A stretch of 12,793 bases of DNA from the NCBI GenBank assembly GCA_964351745.1, contig CAYGPI010000073.1, forward strand, positions 1 to 12,793. Reading direction: 5' to 3'. Source of the DNA: CAYNJF01 sp964351745. Its GTDB lineage: Bacteria; Pseudomonadota; Gammaproteobacteria; Berkiellales; Berkiellaceae. The position numbers were made by a program, and so were the translations under genes. Shown here piece after piece: positions 7,842-12,793 of this stretch. Numbering within the stretch: the first letter of the stretch is position 1; every line of letters starts with the position of its first letter. The notes under the pieces were generated by a model, which was given only the letters and a program-made list of their open reading frames with translations, was not told the origin of the DNA and ran no database searches.

Positions 7842-8118
7842 AGTCATGAGTGCCAGCAGCTTTTGAGGAATCATTGAGATCTAATAAAAAATATTTCTCA
7901 AATAATCTGGAGAGCTGCTTGCCAGTATGCGAAAACAATTGATGGCTATTAACAATTAAGGCACCTATTAAGAAGGCAGAGGTATATGCTGGCATAAATA
8001 ACAAGCAGACGAAGCTCAAGAGTAGAAGAATATAACCTACAATGTTGAGCCCTTTAGCATATTTCAAATGTGTTTTAAGTTGCTTATATTTTTGGATGTC
8101 ATTTTTATCTAAGTGCAT
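7819..8118 (-). CDS. Two-helix membrane protein, candidate bacteriocin immunity
   Basis: A 99-residue protein: a charged N-terminal helix (residues 1-22), two closely spaced transmembrane helices (about 24-41 and 44-60), and a soluble tail ending in a Ser/Asn/His-rich stretch. It is convergent to the bacteriocin-like gene and their 3' ends overlap by 23 bases, so each transcript is antisense to the end of the other. Small two-helix inner-membrane proteins are typical of microcin immunity (microcin V immunity is 78 residues with two helices), hence the suggestion; there is no sequence match I recognise. The ribosome site is weak (GAAAG just upstream). A TGCTATGTT extended -10-like element lies on the minus strand near 8155-8165. 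Confidence 0.6.
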   Translation of the reverse strand: MHLDKNDIQKYKQLKTHLKYAKGLNIVGYILLLLSFVCLLFMPAYTSAFLIGALIVNSHQLFSHTGKQLSRLFEKYFLLDLNDSSKAAGTHDSTNKSSH

Positions 8119-8280
8119 ATTTTCTTTCTATTTCTGGAATTGATAATGAATTAACATAGCACCATTACGCCTATCTGAATAGGTATACTTTAATCATACT
8201 ATCTAATTTTTTTATACGGTAGTCACTTTGAATATTTTAATATTAACTCGAATTTTAAGACATTAATAAGAATACGAATA

Positions 8281-8335
8281 GGACACCCTCAATCAACGTA
8301 GTGCCTATTGGAGAGCAAAGAAAATGTGGGTGTCC
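8281..8335. repeat. GGACACCC/GGGTGTCC inverted-repeat element
   Basis: GGACACCC at 8281-8288 and its exact complement GGGTGTCC at 8328-8335 bracket a 39-base interior just downstream of the tRNA 3' end. A related but diverged string occurs at 6544-6566 (gggtctcccttctgcttt against gggtgtcccttctgtttt here). It could be a decayed REP/MITE-like element or the tRNA terminator region. Confidence 0.4.
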
Positions 8336-8344
8336 CTTCTGTTT

Positions 8345-8390
8345 TGGTGGGCCTGCTCAGACTCGAACTGAGGACCAAGGGATTATGAGT
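8345..8390 (-). tRNA. 3' fragment of tRNA-Ile(CAU) (att-site scar)
   Basis: On the minus strand bases 8390-8345 read as a tRNA 3' half. The anticodon loop CTCATAA carries CAU (8383-8389), followed by a 3' anticodon stem TCCCT, variable region TGGTC, a perfect T arm CTCAG-TTCGAGT-CTGAG (8356-8372), the acceptor 3' strand CAGGCCC, discriminator A and encoded CCA (8345-8347). The CTTGGTC variable-loop context is that of the lysidine-modified tRNA-Ile rather than elongator Met. Immediately upstream of the anticodon loop the sequence no longer pairs, and no D arm or 5' acceptor strand (expected GGGCCTG) is present, so it cannot make a functional tRNA. Such 46-nt 3' halves are what tyrosine-recombinase islands leave at the far end after integrating into a tRNA gene. 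Confidence 0.85.
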
Positions 8391-8541
8391 TGGCCTTTTG
8401 GAACTTAAGCCATTGATATTAAAGTATATTTATTGTGGGGACGCCCGTTGCAACGACCAACGAACCATAACTAATCACAACTCAAATACCCAAAACTCCC
8501 GCAAGAAGAATCTGCAATGAAAACGAAATGATATTCTTAGA

Positions 8542-9228
8542 TTATCTTCCAAACTTTTCTTCTAGATATGCATGATGCTCCATTTCAGTTTCGTATGAAG
8601 GCTCTAACCTAACGGCATTTAATCTATCTGCACAGAACTTAATTTGCCTTGAAGTGAAATGATCGTTTGAATAGTTATCAATGGTTGGGATTAGCTCTTC
8701 AATATAAAGTACATTTTTAGGTTTCTCTGTTTTAAACTCCGCTTCACCAGTAAAAACAACAATGTTATGAATATGATTACGCCCTAGGTAAGCATAAAAG
8801 AAACTATGGACGGCTCTTACATGCTTATAATTCTGAAAGCTTGGATTCTGAAATTTACTTTTTACGTTATATAGTATTTGCGTCCAAACTCTTGACTTAG
8901 GATTGGCAAAGATCCACCCCGAATAGTGTTTTGTTTCAATAACAAATATTCCCTTGGAAGAAATCAAAACATGATCAATCTGAGTAGTCCCTCCACCCTT
9001 TAGACGCAAAGTAACATTATTCAACATATAAGCATCTCTATGCTGACAATACTCTGTTAAAAATTGCTCAACAAGGCTCTCACCAACATCGCCATCGCTA
9101 TACCCAAAGGTTTGCCTAACAAAGGTACCACCAAGATTTCGCCCCTTTCTTTTTTTTGGCTCTACTATGCCAGAAGCAAGCATCAAACATATAACAATGA
9201 ATATTGAACAACCGATTATTTCCAACAT
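8542..9228 (-). CDS. Membrane-anchored NERD domain protein
   Basis: 228 residues. Residues 3-21 form an N-terminal transmembrane anchor followed by a basic stretch (PKKRKGRN), so the rest is probably cytoplasmic. Residues ~45-170 are a clear NERD (nuclease-related) domain: GE at 49-50, the TTQIDHVLIS strand with D85, GIFVIETK with E98 and K100, the G-W pair (SGWI), W115, and the NPxxQN motif (N128, P129, Q132). D85, E98 and K100 are the PD-(D/E)XK-type catalytic residues, so nuclease activity is plausible. NERD proteins occur in bacteria, archaea and plants, often beside or fused to helicases and kinases; their biological role is mostly unresolved, with some in defence contexts. Here it stands alone with its own promoter and a short polar tail, next to an integration scar. 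Confidence 0.92.
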   Translation of the reverse strand: MLEIIGCSIFIVICLMLASGIVEPKKRKGRNLGGTFVRQTFGYSDGDVGESLVEQFLTEYCQHRDAYMLNNVTLRLKGGGTTQIDHVLISSKGIFVIETKHYSGWIFANPKSRVWTQILYNVKSKFQNPSFQNYKHVRAVHSFFYAYLGRNHIHNIVVFTGEAEFKTEKPKNVLYIEELIPTIDNYSNDHFTSRQIKFCADRLNAVRLEPSYETEMEHHAYLEEKFGR

Positions 9229-9310
9229 GACTTCTCAACTTCAAATAGTGGCTTATATGTGTATACGCACTATCTTTCCATGAAAGTCTTCTCGATAGTA
9301 ATTTTCAAAA

Positions 9311-9339
9311 ATTATAATTGGGAGAAGAGAACTTCTCAA
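9311..9339 (-). promoter_or_regulatory. Sigma-70 promoter of the NERD gene
   Basis: On the minus strand TTGAGA (9334-9339), 17-nt spacer, TATAAT (9311-9316), about 80 bases upstream of the start at 9228. The -10 is perfect. Confidence 0.7.
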
Positions 9340-9349
9340 CATTGTTGAG
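9322..9349. promoter_or_regulatory. Overlapping palindromes on the NERD promoter (candidate operator)
   Basis: A perfect 15-base palindrome CTCAACA-T-TGTTGAG (9335-9349) covers the -35 element, and a second inverted repeat GAGAAG-AGAA-CTTCTC (9322-9337) overlaps it and covers the spacer. The string acttctcaac is repeated exactly at 9231-9240 beside the start codon. A dimeric repressor site is the natural reading; no regulator gene is adjacent. Confidence 0.5.
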
Positions 9350-9413
9350 TCATCAAACACATTTTATCTTACTTAGACCGCAAGCAATAACATAGTAGCT
9401 GAGGAGGTTATTT

Positions 9414-9947
9414 TTATTCACCCCCCAAAATATTTAAAGCTGTTCTATAAAAAATCTGTTTATTTCCTAAGGGGTCCATCATCTCTTCGCTATCAAGTGC
9501 TCGATCAATTTCTTGAATATTTTTTTCTACAAATAAATTTTTATGATTAGCTGCAAACCAATAATTATAAATATTAAATTTATCAGGTTTTTTCTTAGTT
9601 ATATCATAATAAATCTGAGTAGCTTCCCACATGAGATACTCTGTTTGTTTTGGCCTAAAATCTAAAACTACATTTATATCTCGATCAGCATGCTTAAAAA
9701 AATTCTCTGCTTCATTGATTTTATTTAGCATTCTCTTTTTCATGTTTTCTTTCACATATTTTAGAATTTCGTTTTTTATGAATACTTCTTGGGCATCTTT
9801 TTTGTAGTGATCTCTCAATATATTATAACTGGCAGAAGTTAAAGTATGTATTGAAATCGGGTCGCACGACAAAAAAAATAGATCTATTGCAACTTCTAAT
9901 TGTCTCTTAGATGCATCAAGCTTAGTTACTTGTATTATTTCATTCAT
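9414..9947 (-). CDS. Conserved protein of unknown function
   Basis: 177 residues from the ATG at 9947, chosen because GGAG lies six bases upstream; a TTG four codons earlier is not needed. The N-terminal part, KLDASKRQLEVAIDLFFLSC followed by DPISIHTLTSASYNILRD, and the centre, NEAENFFKHADRD, resemble a conserved soluble hypothetical family of proteobacteria that I recognise by pattern but cannot name functionally. It is helical, without signal peptide, membrane segments or catalytic motif. The stop is 67 bases upstream of the NERD promoter, and each gene seems to have its own promoter, so they need not form an operon. Codon use is as AT-rich as its neighbours. Confidence 0.7.
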   Translation of the reverse strand: MNEIIQVTKLDASKRQLEVAIDLFFLSCDPISIHTLTSASYNILRDHYKKDAQEVFIKNEILKYVKENMKKRMLNKINEAENFFKHADRDINVVLDFRPKQTEYLMWEATQIYYDITKKKPDKFNIYNYWFAANHKNLFVEKNIQEIDRALDSEEMMDPLGNKQIFYRTALNILGGE

Positions 9948-10255
9948 ACAAAACTCCAAAATAATGCAGTACGGTATAATCTAGCAGTAGTATTCGCAAT
10001 ATAAAATCCAATCAAATTTATATTCCAGCCTTCCTAAGGTATAAACATTTGCTCCTTTAGGACATATAAATATATTTTAAAAATATTGCCCAAATATATG
10101 GAATATGTTGCTTCTGCTTTCACCTAACTTTATAGTTATTATTCATCATTGATCATATTTTAGTACAATTTAATAGCCTTTACTTTAATTTGAACAGCTA
10201 TCGCGTTCAATATCCAAAAGAACTCTCAAACCTCATAAACGATAAGACATATTGA
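9948..10255. other. Intergenic region, nothing recognisable
   Basis: Very AT-rich leader of the gene starting at 9947. No convincing promoter hexamer pair, no strong hairpin and no ORF were found. Confidence 0.4.
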
Positions 10256-10531
10256 TATTGGATCGCCTCCACACCCCAAACACTACACATATTTTGCGCT
10301 TCTGTGGCCCGTGTTCAGTTCACTCCAGAGGGACCCACAGCCTCTCAGAGAGCATCATGGGGAAACACCCACCCAAACCTGAACTATGTACTTTGGAACG
10401 GGAACACCGGGAACATTCATGCAATCTTTGACCTCAGCGTTCCCGCTCTCAGATTCAACGGGAACATGACGGGAACACTTAACCCCCAGCAAAGACTCAT
10501 GGTTCTCGCTGTTCCCGCTGTTCCCGGTTAA
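10256..10531 (+). pseudogene. GC-richer coding debris, possibly from a mobile-element replication gene
   Basis: The frame is open from 10256 to a TAA at 10529-10531 (a GTG at 10304 would give 75 residues) but has no ribosome site or plausible start, so it looks like the 3' remnant of a longer gene. The C-terminal part, with NGNTGNI and LAVPAVPG, is produced by GGGAAC/GTTCCC hexamer repeats. Similar low-complexity Gly-Asn-Thr and Val-Pro-Ala tails occur near the ends of plasmid and prophage primase/helicase genes, as I remember them; that link is tentative. Composition is clearly GC-richer than the sequence on both sides, a sign of separate origin. It could equally be noncoding repeat DNA. Confidence 0.35.
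10395..10526. repeat. GGGAAC/GTTCCC hexamer cluster
   Basis: GGGAAC at 10400, 10409, 10460 and 10471 (plus GGAAC at 10395) and the complement GTTCCC at 10439, 10511 and 10520, all within 132 bases. Two pairs are spaced 9 bases apart and one 11. The opposed copies allow several alternative stem-loops. Confidence 0.8.
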
Positions 10532-10876
10532 TTGCGAGATTCAATAACTATTACGAGCCATTGGGATAAAATTGTTTCCTCTCCCCTCTTCCAGACCTTC
10601 TCCCCTCTCCTTCACGTGTCCTTTCTTTATCCTGATTCTTTTCTTTTTTTATCATTATTCTAGACCTTGTTCTTATCCTTGCTTCGATGTAGCACTCATG
10701 GAGCATCGAAGGTCCATAAAATCACTCGAATCGACTTAACTTTGGTAATCATTTCATGACGATTCATACCAGTTTAAAGGAAACCTCGACACTTGTTTCC
10801 AGAAAACCTTGATACTAGTATCGAGTTTTTCGACATACTGGAAAACATTGGGCTTACAAGGGTTGAGGTGCTATTA
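10532..10876. other. Noncoding region: pyrimidine tract and palindromes
   Basis: No gene seen. A strongly pyrimidine-biased stretch spans about 10574-10681 (tctcccctct occurs twice, agacctt twice). A perfect inverted repeat CTTCGATG/CATCGAAG (10682-10689 and 10704-10711, 14-nt loop) follows, then the near-perfect palindrome at 10802-10831. Confidence 0.5.
10802..10831. repeat. 30-bp imperfect palindrome
   Basis: Centred between 10816 and 10817. The inner 12 bases GATACTAGTATC are perfectly palindromic and symmetry extends to GAAAA...TTTTC with two mismatched pairs per side. An outer pair TTTCCAG (10796-10802) and CTGGAAA (10838-10844) flanks it. It could be a protein-binding site, a recombination site or, with the T5 run at 10826-10830, a loop-poor terminator. 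Confidence 0.6.
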
Positions 10877-10909
10877 ATGAGCGCTTTAAGAGCCTTCGAA
10901 GGGGCTTGA
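10877..10909 (+). CDS. Possible 10-codon upstream ORF
   Basis: ATG 10877 follows GAGGTG (10865-10870) at good spacing, encodes MSALRAFEGA and stops at a TGA lying in the loop of the hairpin at 10899-10918. It is in frame with the hydrophobic peptide that begins at 10919, so it could be a coupling or regulatory ORF, or the start of one gene broken by the TGA. Confidence 0.25.
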   Translation: MSALRAFEGA

Positions 10910-10918
10910 AAGCCCCTT
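10899..10918 (+). promoter_or_regulatory. GC-rich hairpin masking a ribosome site
   Basis: AAGGGGC (10899-10905) pairs perfectly with GCCCCTT (10912-10918) around TTGAAA. The only purine-rich ribosome-site candidate for the ATG at 10919 is inside the 5' arm. There is no U-run after it, so an intrinsic terminator is unlikely. Confidence 0.55.
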
Positions 10919-10990
10919 ATGGATATTCTCGTCTTCTTACAATGGCTGGTGGTGATGGGTACTTTGGTTGCAATGGCTCAATATAATTAA
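10919..10990 (+). CDS. Possible 23-aa hydrophobic peptide
   Basis: ATG 10919 directly follows the hairpin and opens MDILVFLQWLVVMGTLVAMA followed by QYN and a stop at 10988. The peptide is one continuous hydrophobic helix, the type seen in small membrane toxins of type I toxin-antitoxin systems and in regulatory membrane peptides. It overlaps the stop codon of the convergent transglutaminase-like gene by four bases. There is no homology evidence, and a short hydrophobic ORF can arise by chance; I list it because of the hairpin and the upstream in-frame ORF. Confidence 0.25.
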   Translation: MDILVFLQWLVVMGTLVAMAQYN

Positions 10991-11562
10991 TCTAAACTCT
11001 GAGATAAATAGGCTATCCAAGCTTCTCTAATTTGCCACACCTCGTCTAGTGAGTACGGGATTTGATGTTTCGCAATCCAAGTTTTAATAAAGGCTTTATG
11101 CTTATGCAGCTTATACTCATCAAGCTGCGATGGATTGATTTCATATAGCTCAAGTATGTCGTTTCGTCTTATCTGAGTTACTTTATCGGGGAACGTTATA
11201 TCGAAAAAAATATCGTTATAACTTGCAAAACAATGTGCCTCTGGGATTTCACTTATATGATATGGTTTTAGAAATCCTTCAATTCGTGGATCAAACTCTG
11301 ATGTCGCTAAAAACATACCAAGATGTAACTTTACATCGATGTTCTGCTCTTTTGCTAAAGCTGAAATAAGTGCATGTTTATGGCCACAGGTACCTCTTTG
11401 CTCACTAAGGACAAGCATAAACTCCCCTTTGATTGAGTTTCGCCCATAAGGTAATTGATGTACATAATGAACACATTCATTAAAACTATTTAGATTAAGT
11501 TGAAGGAATTTTTCTGTAATAATACCTGATTTTGTAAATGTATTTTCTGGGAAGTTTAGCAT
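10987..11562 (-). CDS. Transglutaminase-like (papain-fold) protein
   Basis: 191 residues. The arrangement Cys59 in QRGTCGHKHALISALA (Cys at the start of a helix), His110 in IPEAHCF and Asp121 in DIFFDITFPD reproduces the Cys-His-Asp triad order and spacing of the bacterial transglutaminase-like superfamily (protease or amide-modifying enzymes of papain fold). The segment between, VKLHLGMF, is the expected strand. There is no signal peptide, so the protein is probably cytoplasmic. The C-terminal ~60 residues are charged and helical, ending in a Trp-rich stretch. I recognise the general pattern of small stand-alone members found in diverse proteobacteria but know of no defined substrate. It stands alone, divergent from the oxygenase gene on the right. 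The ATG at 11562 lacks a strong ribosome site. Confidence 0.75.
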   Translation of the reverse strand: MLNFPENTFTKSGIITEKFLQLNLNSFNECVHYVHQLPYGRNSIKGEFMLVLSEQRGTCGHKHALISALAKEQNIDVKLHLGMFLATSEFDPRIEGFLKPYHISEIPEAHCFASYNDIFFDITFPDKVTQIRRNDILELYEINPSQLDEYKLHKHKAFIKTWIAKHQIPYSLDEVWQIREAWIAYLSQSLD

Positions 11563-11874
11563 TCTAAATCATCATCTAATCATAAGTTAATTGAATATTA
11601 ATATTTTCAGACGGTAAAGACAAGGCTCCATATCATGGTTAGTCATGCTATAGCCTTCTAAAACATTTTATTCACAGAAGAAACCGTCTTGCGTCATTGA
11701 CGTGTTGATAAGGCACTTTGAAAGGGATTATTTATGATGATTGATGCATTGTGGCCTGAGATTTATATCCAGAAATGAACATAAGCTTATGATTGTACTT
11801 GCTAATATTTAATATACGCTGTGTACATGGTATTATATGCTAAAATAATATAATCATAAGAGAGTAGTAACCCC
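11563..11874. other. Divergent intergenic region
   Basis: Separates two divergently transcribed genes. Contains the palindrome AATATTAATATT (11595-11606), a loose inverted repeat AGACGGT/ACCGTCT (11609-11615 and 11683-11689), and a TATAAT (11849-11854) suitably placed as a -10 for the oxygenase gene, without a good -35. No gene is seen. Confidence 0.45.
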
Positions 11875-12711
11875 ATGAATTTTGTGAAAGCAGAGCAAGC
11901 CCTTAAGCAGAATACTATTCTCAATGATTTAAAGAACCAATTTTTTTATAGAGTGCCCTTTTCTGTCCCTCAAGATGAGGTATTAAAAGCTGTTGAAGCT
12001 TTTTTTAAGTTTTTAGCACTGCCCGAGCCAATTAAACAGGTCGTTAATTTCTCAATAGCACCGATGCATCGTCGAGGAGATATTGGTTATAGAAAACGAG
12101 ATCCTGATATTGACGATCGATTGTATAACGATAGAAAAGAGTTTTTTCATTTTCATCCAGCTATTCTAGATAAATACCCAAGGTATATAGGTGGTAACCC
12201 TGTCGTTAAGGATTTTTTTGAACAAGCATTACCAATTTGGGAGTCAACTTATCATATCGTTGAAAGACTATTAAATAATTTGGATGAGCATAACGAGGGA
12301 GTGGCCGGGAAAGTATATGATACAAAGTGCCCTCATATTGCTCTTCGATTTTTGAGATATGATTGGCAGCAGTCAAATGAATTGTTAGCAAAGCCTCATT
12401 ATGATTCCGGGGCCTTTACTTTAGCTATTGCTGAAAGTGAACCAGGACTACGTATAGGCTCAGAACCATCTGATCTTAAATTAGTATCGCACACCCCAGA
12501 AGAAGCATTATTTATGTTGTCGAGTAATTTTGATAAAGTGCTCACAACCAGATCGTTGAAACCTGCATGGCATGACGTATTTCAGCTGGATAAATCTAAA
12601 ATAGGTAAACCCTATGCTAGGTGGGCTGTAGTAGCTTTTATTGAGGCACATGGCGTTGAAGCCAAACCAAGAGCGGAAACTCATAAGTGGGATGTGTGCT
12701 CTAACAAATGA
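11875..12711 (+). CDS. 2-oxoglutarate/Fe(II)-dependent oxygenase-like protein
   Basis: 278 residues. The C-terminal half has the double-stranded beta-helix signature of the isopenicillin N synthase-like superfamily: the HxD iron motif in KPHYDSGAFTL (H175, D177), the distal iron ligand in LKPAWHDVF (H233) and Arg249 in YARWAVVAF at the co-substrate carboxylate position. The usual Arg-x-Ser reads Arg-x-Ala here (RWA), so 2-oxoglutarate binding may differ. The N-terminal half (residues 1-160) includes a helical cap typical of the family. Such enzymes hydroxylate, desaturate or cyclise small molecules or residues; the substrate cannot be read from sequence, and no biosynthetic genes are adjacent. 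The ATG at 11875 has only a weak AGAG upstream; TATAAT at 11849-11854 is a likely -10. Length is slightly short for the family but complete. Confidence 0.8.
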   Translation: MNFVKAEQALKQNTILNDLKNQFFYRVPFSVPQDEVLKAVEAFFKFLALPEPIKQVVNFSIAPMHRRGDIGYRKRDPDIDDRLYNDRKEFFHFHPAILDKYPRYIGGNPVVKDFFEQALPIWESTYHIVERLLNNLDEHNEGVAGKVYDTKCPHIALRFLRYDWQQSNELLAKPHYDSGAFTLAIAESEPGLRIGSEPSDLKLVSHTPEEALFMLSSNFDKVLTTRSLKPAWHDVFQLDKSKIGKPYARWAVVAFIEAHGVEAKPRAETHKWDVCSNK

Positions 12712-12753
12712 AGTAGACAGCCAGATTTTGAACGCTTCTAGCGGACTCATCAT
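12712..12753 (-). pseudogene. Possible truncated gene start at the right edge
   Basis: On the minus strand GGAGG (12761-12765) lies seven bases before ATG 12753, which opens MMSPLEAFKIWLST before running antisense into the oxygenase gene (open to 12508). The ribosome site is among the best in the window, but the rest of the frame opposes a clear gene, so this may be the decapitated start of a lost gene or coincidence. Confidence 0.25.
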
Positions 12754-12793
12754 ATGAAGCCCTCCAAAATAAGCTGCCCATAGCTGTTTAAGC

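Larger units (their letters stand above)
8119..8541. other. Intergenic junction region with tRNA scar
   Basis: No coding sequence. Contains, left to right, a short hairpin around CCTAT-CTGA-ATAGG (about 8170-8183), an inverted repeat pair GGACACCC/GGGTGTCC (8281-8335), the tRNA 3' fragment (8345-8390), and a perfect 10-bp palindrome CGTTGCAACG (8446-8455). Nothing recognisable lies in 8456-8541. The base composition changes after the tRNA fragment, consistent with a junction between unrelated segments. Confidence 0.6.

Noticed and set aside
10877..10990. Selenocysteine readthrough of the in-frame TGA in the hairpin loop
   Set aside because: The TGA is inside the loop rather than just upstream of a SECIS element, and nothing indicates selenocysteine use.
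1..12793. CRISPR array
   Set aside because: The only short tandem repeats are 81-bp units abutting without spacers; there is no repeat-spacer alternation and no cas gene.

Overview
This is an AT-rich accessory region from what looks like an intracellular or amoeba/arthropod-associated gammaproteobacterium, most likely of the Legionellales (Legionella/Berkiella/Rickettsiella-like). That placement is an inference. It rests on base composition, an ankyrin-repeat giant protein, an OTU-like protease, a REP-associated (RAYT-type) transposase remnant and a gammaproteobacterial tRNA-Ile(CAU) fragment. There are no rRNA or conserved housekeeping genes to anchor it. The sequence is a scaffold with one assembly gap (10 N at 5341-5350).

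Left third (1-6931), all on the minus strand: reading 5' to 3', two 81-bp tandem repeats each carry a near-consensus sigma-70 promoter. They are followed by the first ~30 codons of a RAYT-type transposase, then an OTU-like cysteine protease ORF, then (across the gap) a giant protein of more than 1600 residues. That protein has ankyrin repeats, a long unassigned helical body, a disordered linker, a Gly/Ala-rich hydrophobic segment and a C-terminal PD-(D/E)XK nuclease-like toxin domain. A small gene overlaps its stop codon and has a strong ribosome binding site, the arrangement expected for an immunity protein. Another copy of the 81-bp repeat lies just beyond it at the window's left edge. Cutting out 61-6769 would restore an uninterrupted 81-bp array, so the toxin cassette appears to sit exactly at a repeat junction.

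Middle (6932-8541): a compact bacteriocin-like locus encodes a three-helix membrane protein overlapping a 79-aa microcin-V-like precursor (leader ending NAG, Gly/Ala-rich core with two Cys). Convergent to it is a 99-aa two-helix membrane protein that could be the immunity factor. Next comes a 46-nt 3' fragment of tRNA-Ile(CAU), which looks like an integration scar (att site).

Right part (8542-12793): an N-terminally anchored NERD nuclease-related protein has a good promoter overlapped by a palindrome. It is followed by a conserved protein of unknown function, a GC-richer island with GGGAAC/GTTCCC repeats (probably debris of a mobile-element replication gene), a noncoding stretch with palindromes and a possible 23-aa hydrophobic peptide, a transglutaminase-like protein, and a 2-oxoglutarate/Fe(II) oxygenase. 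Most genes here are single transcription units, as expected for a mosaic island. The strongest candidate for an undescribed system is the OTU / ankyrin / nuclease toxin with its immunity gene.
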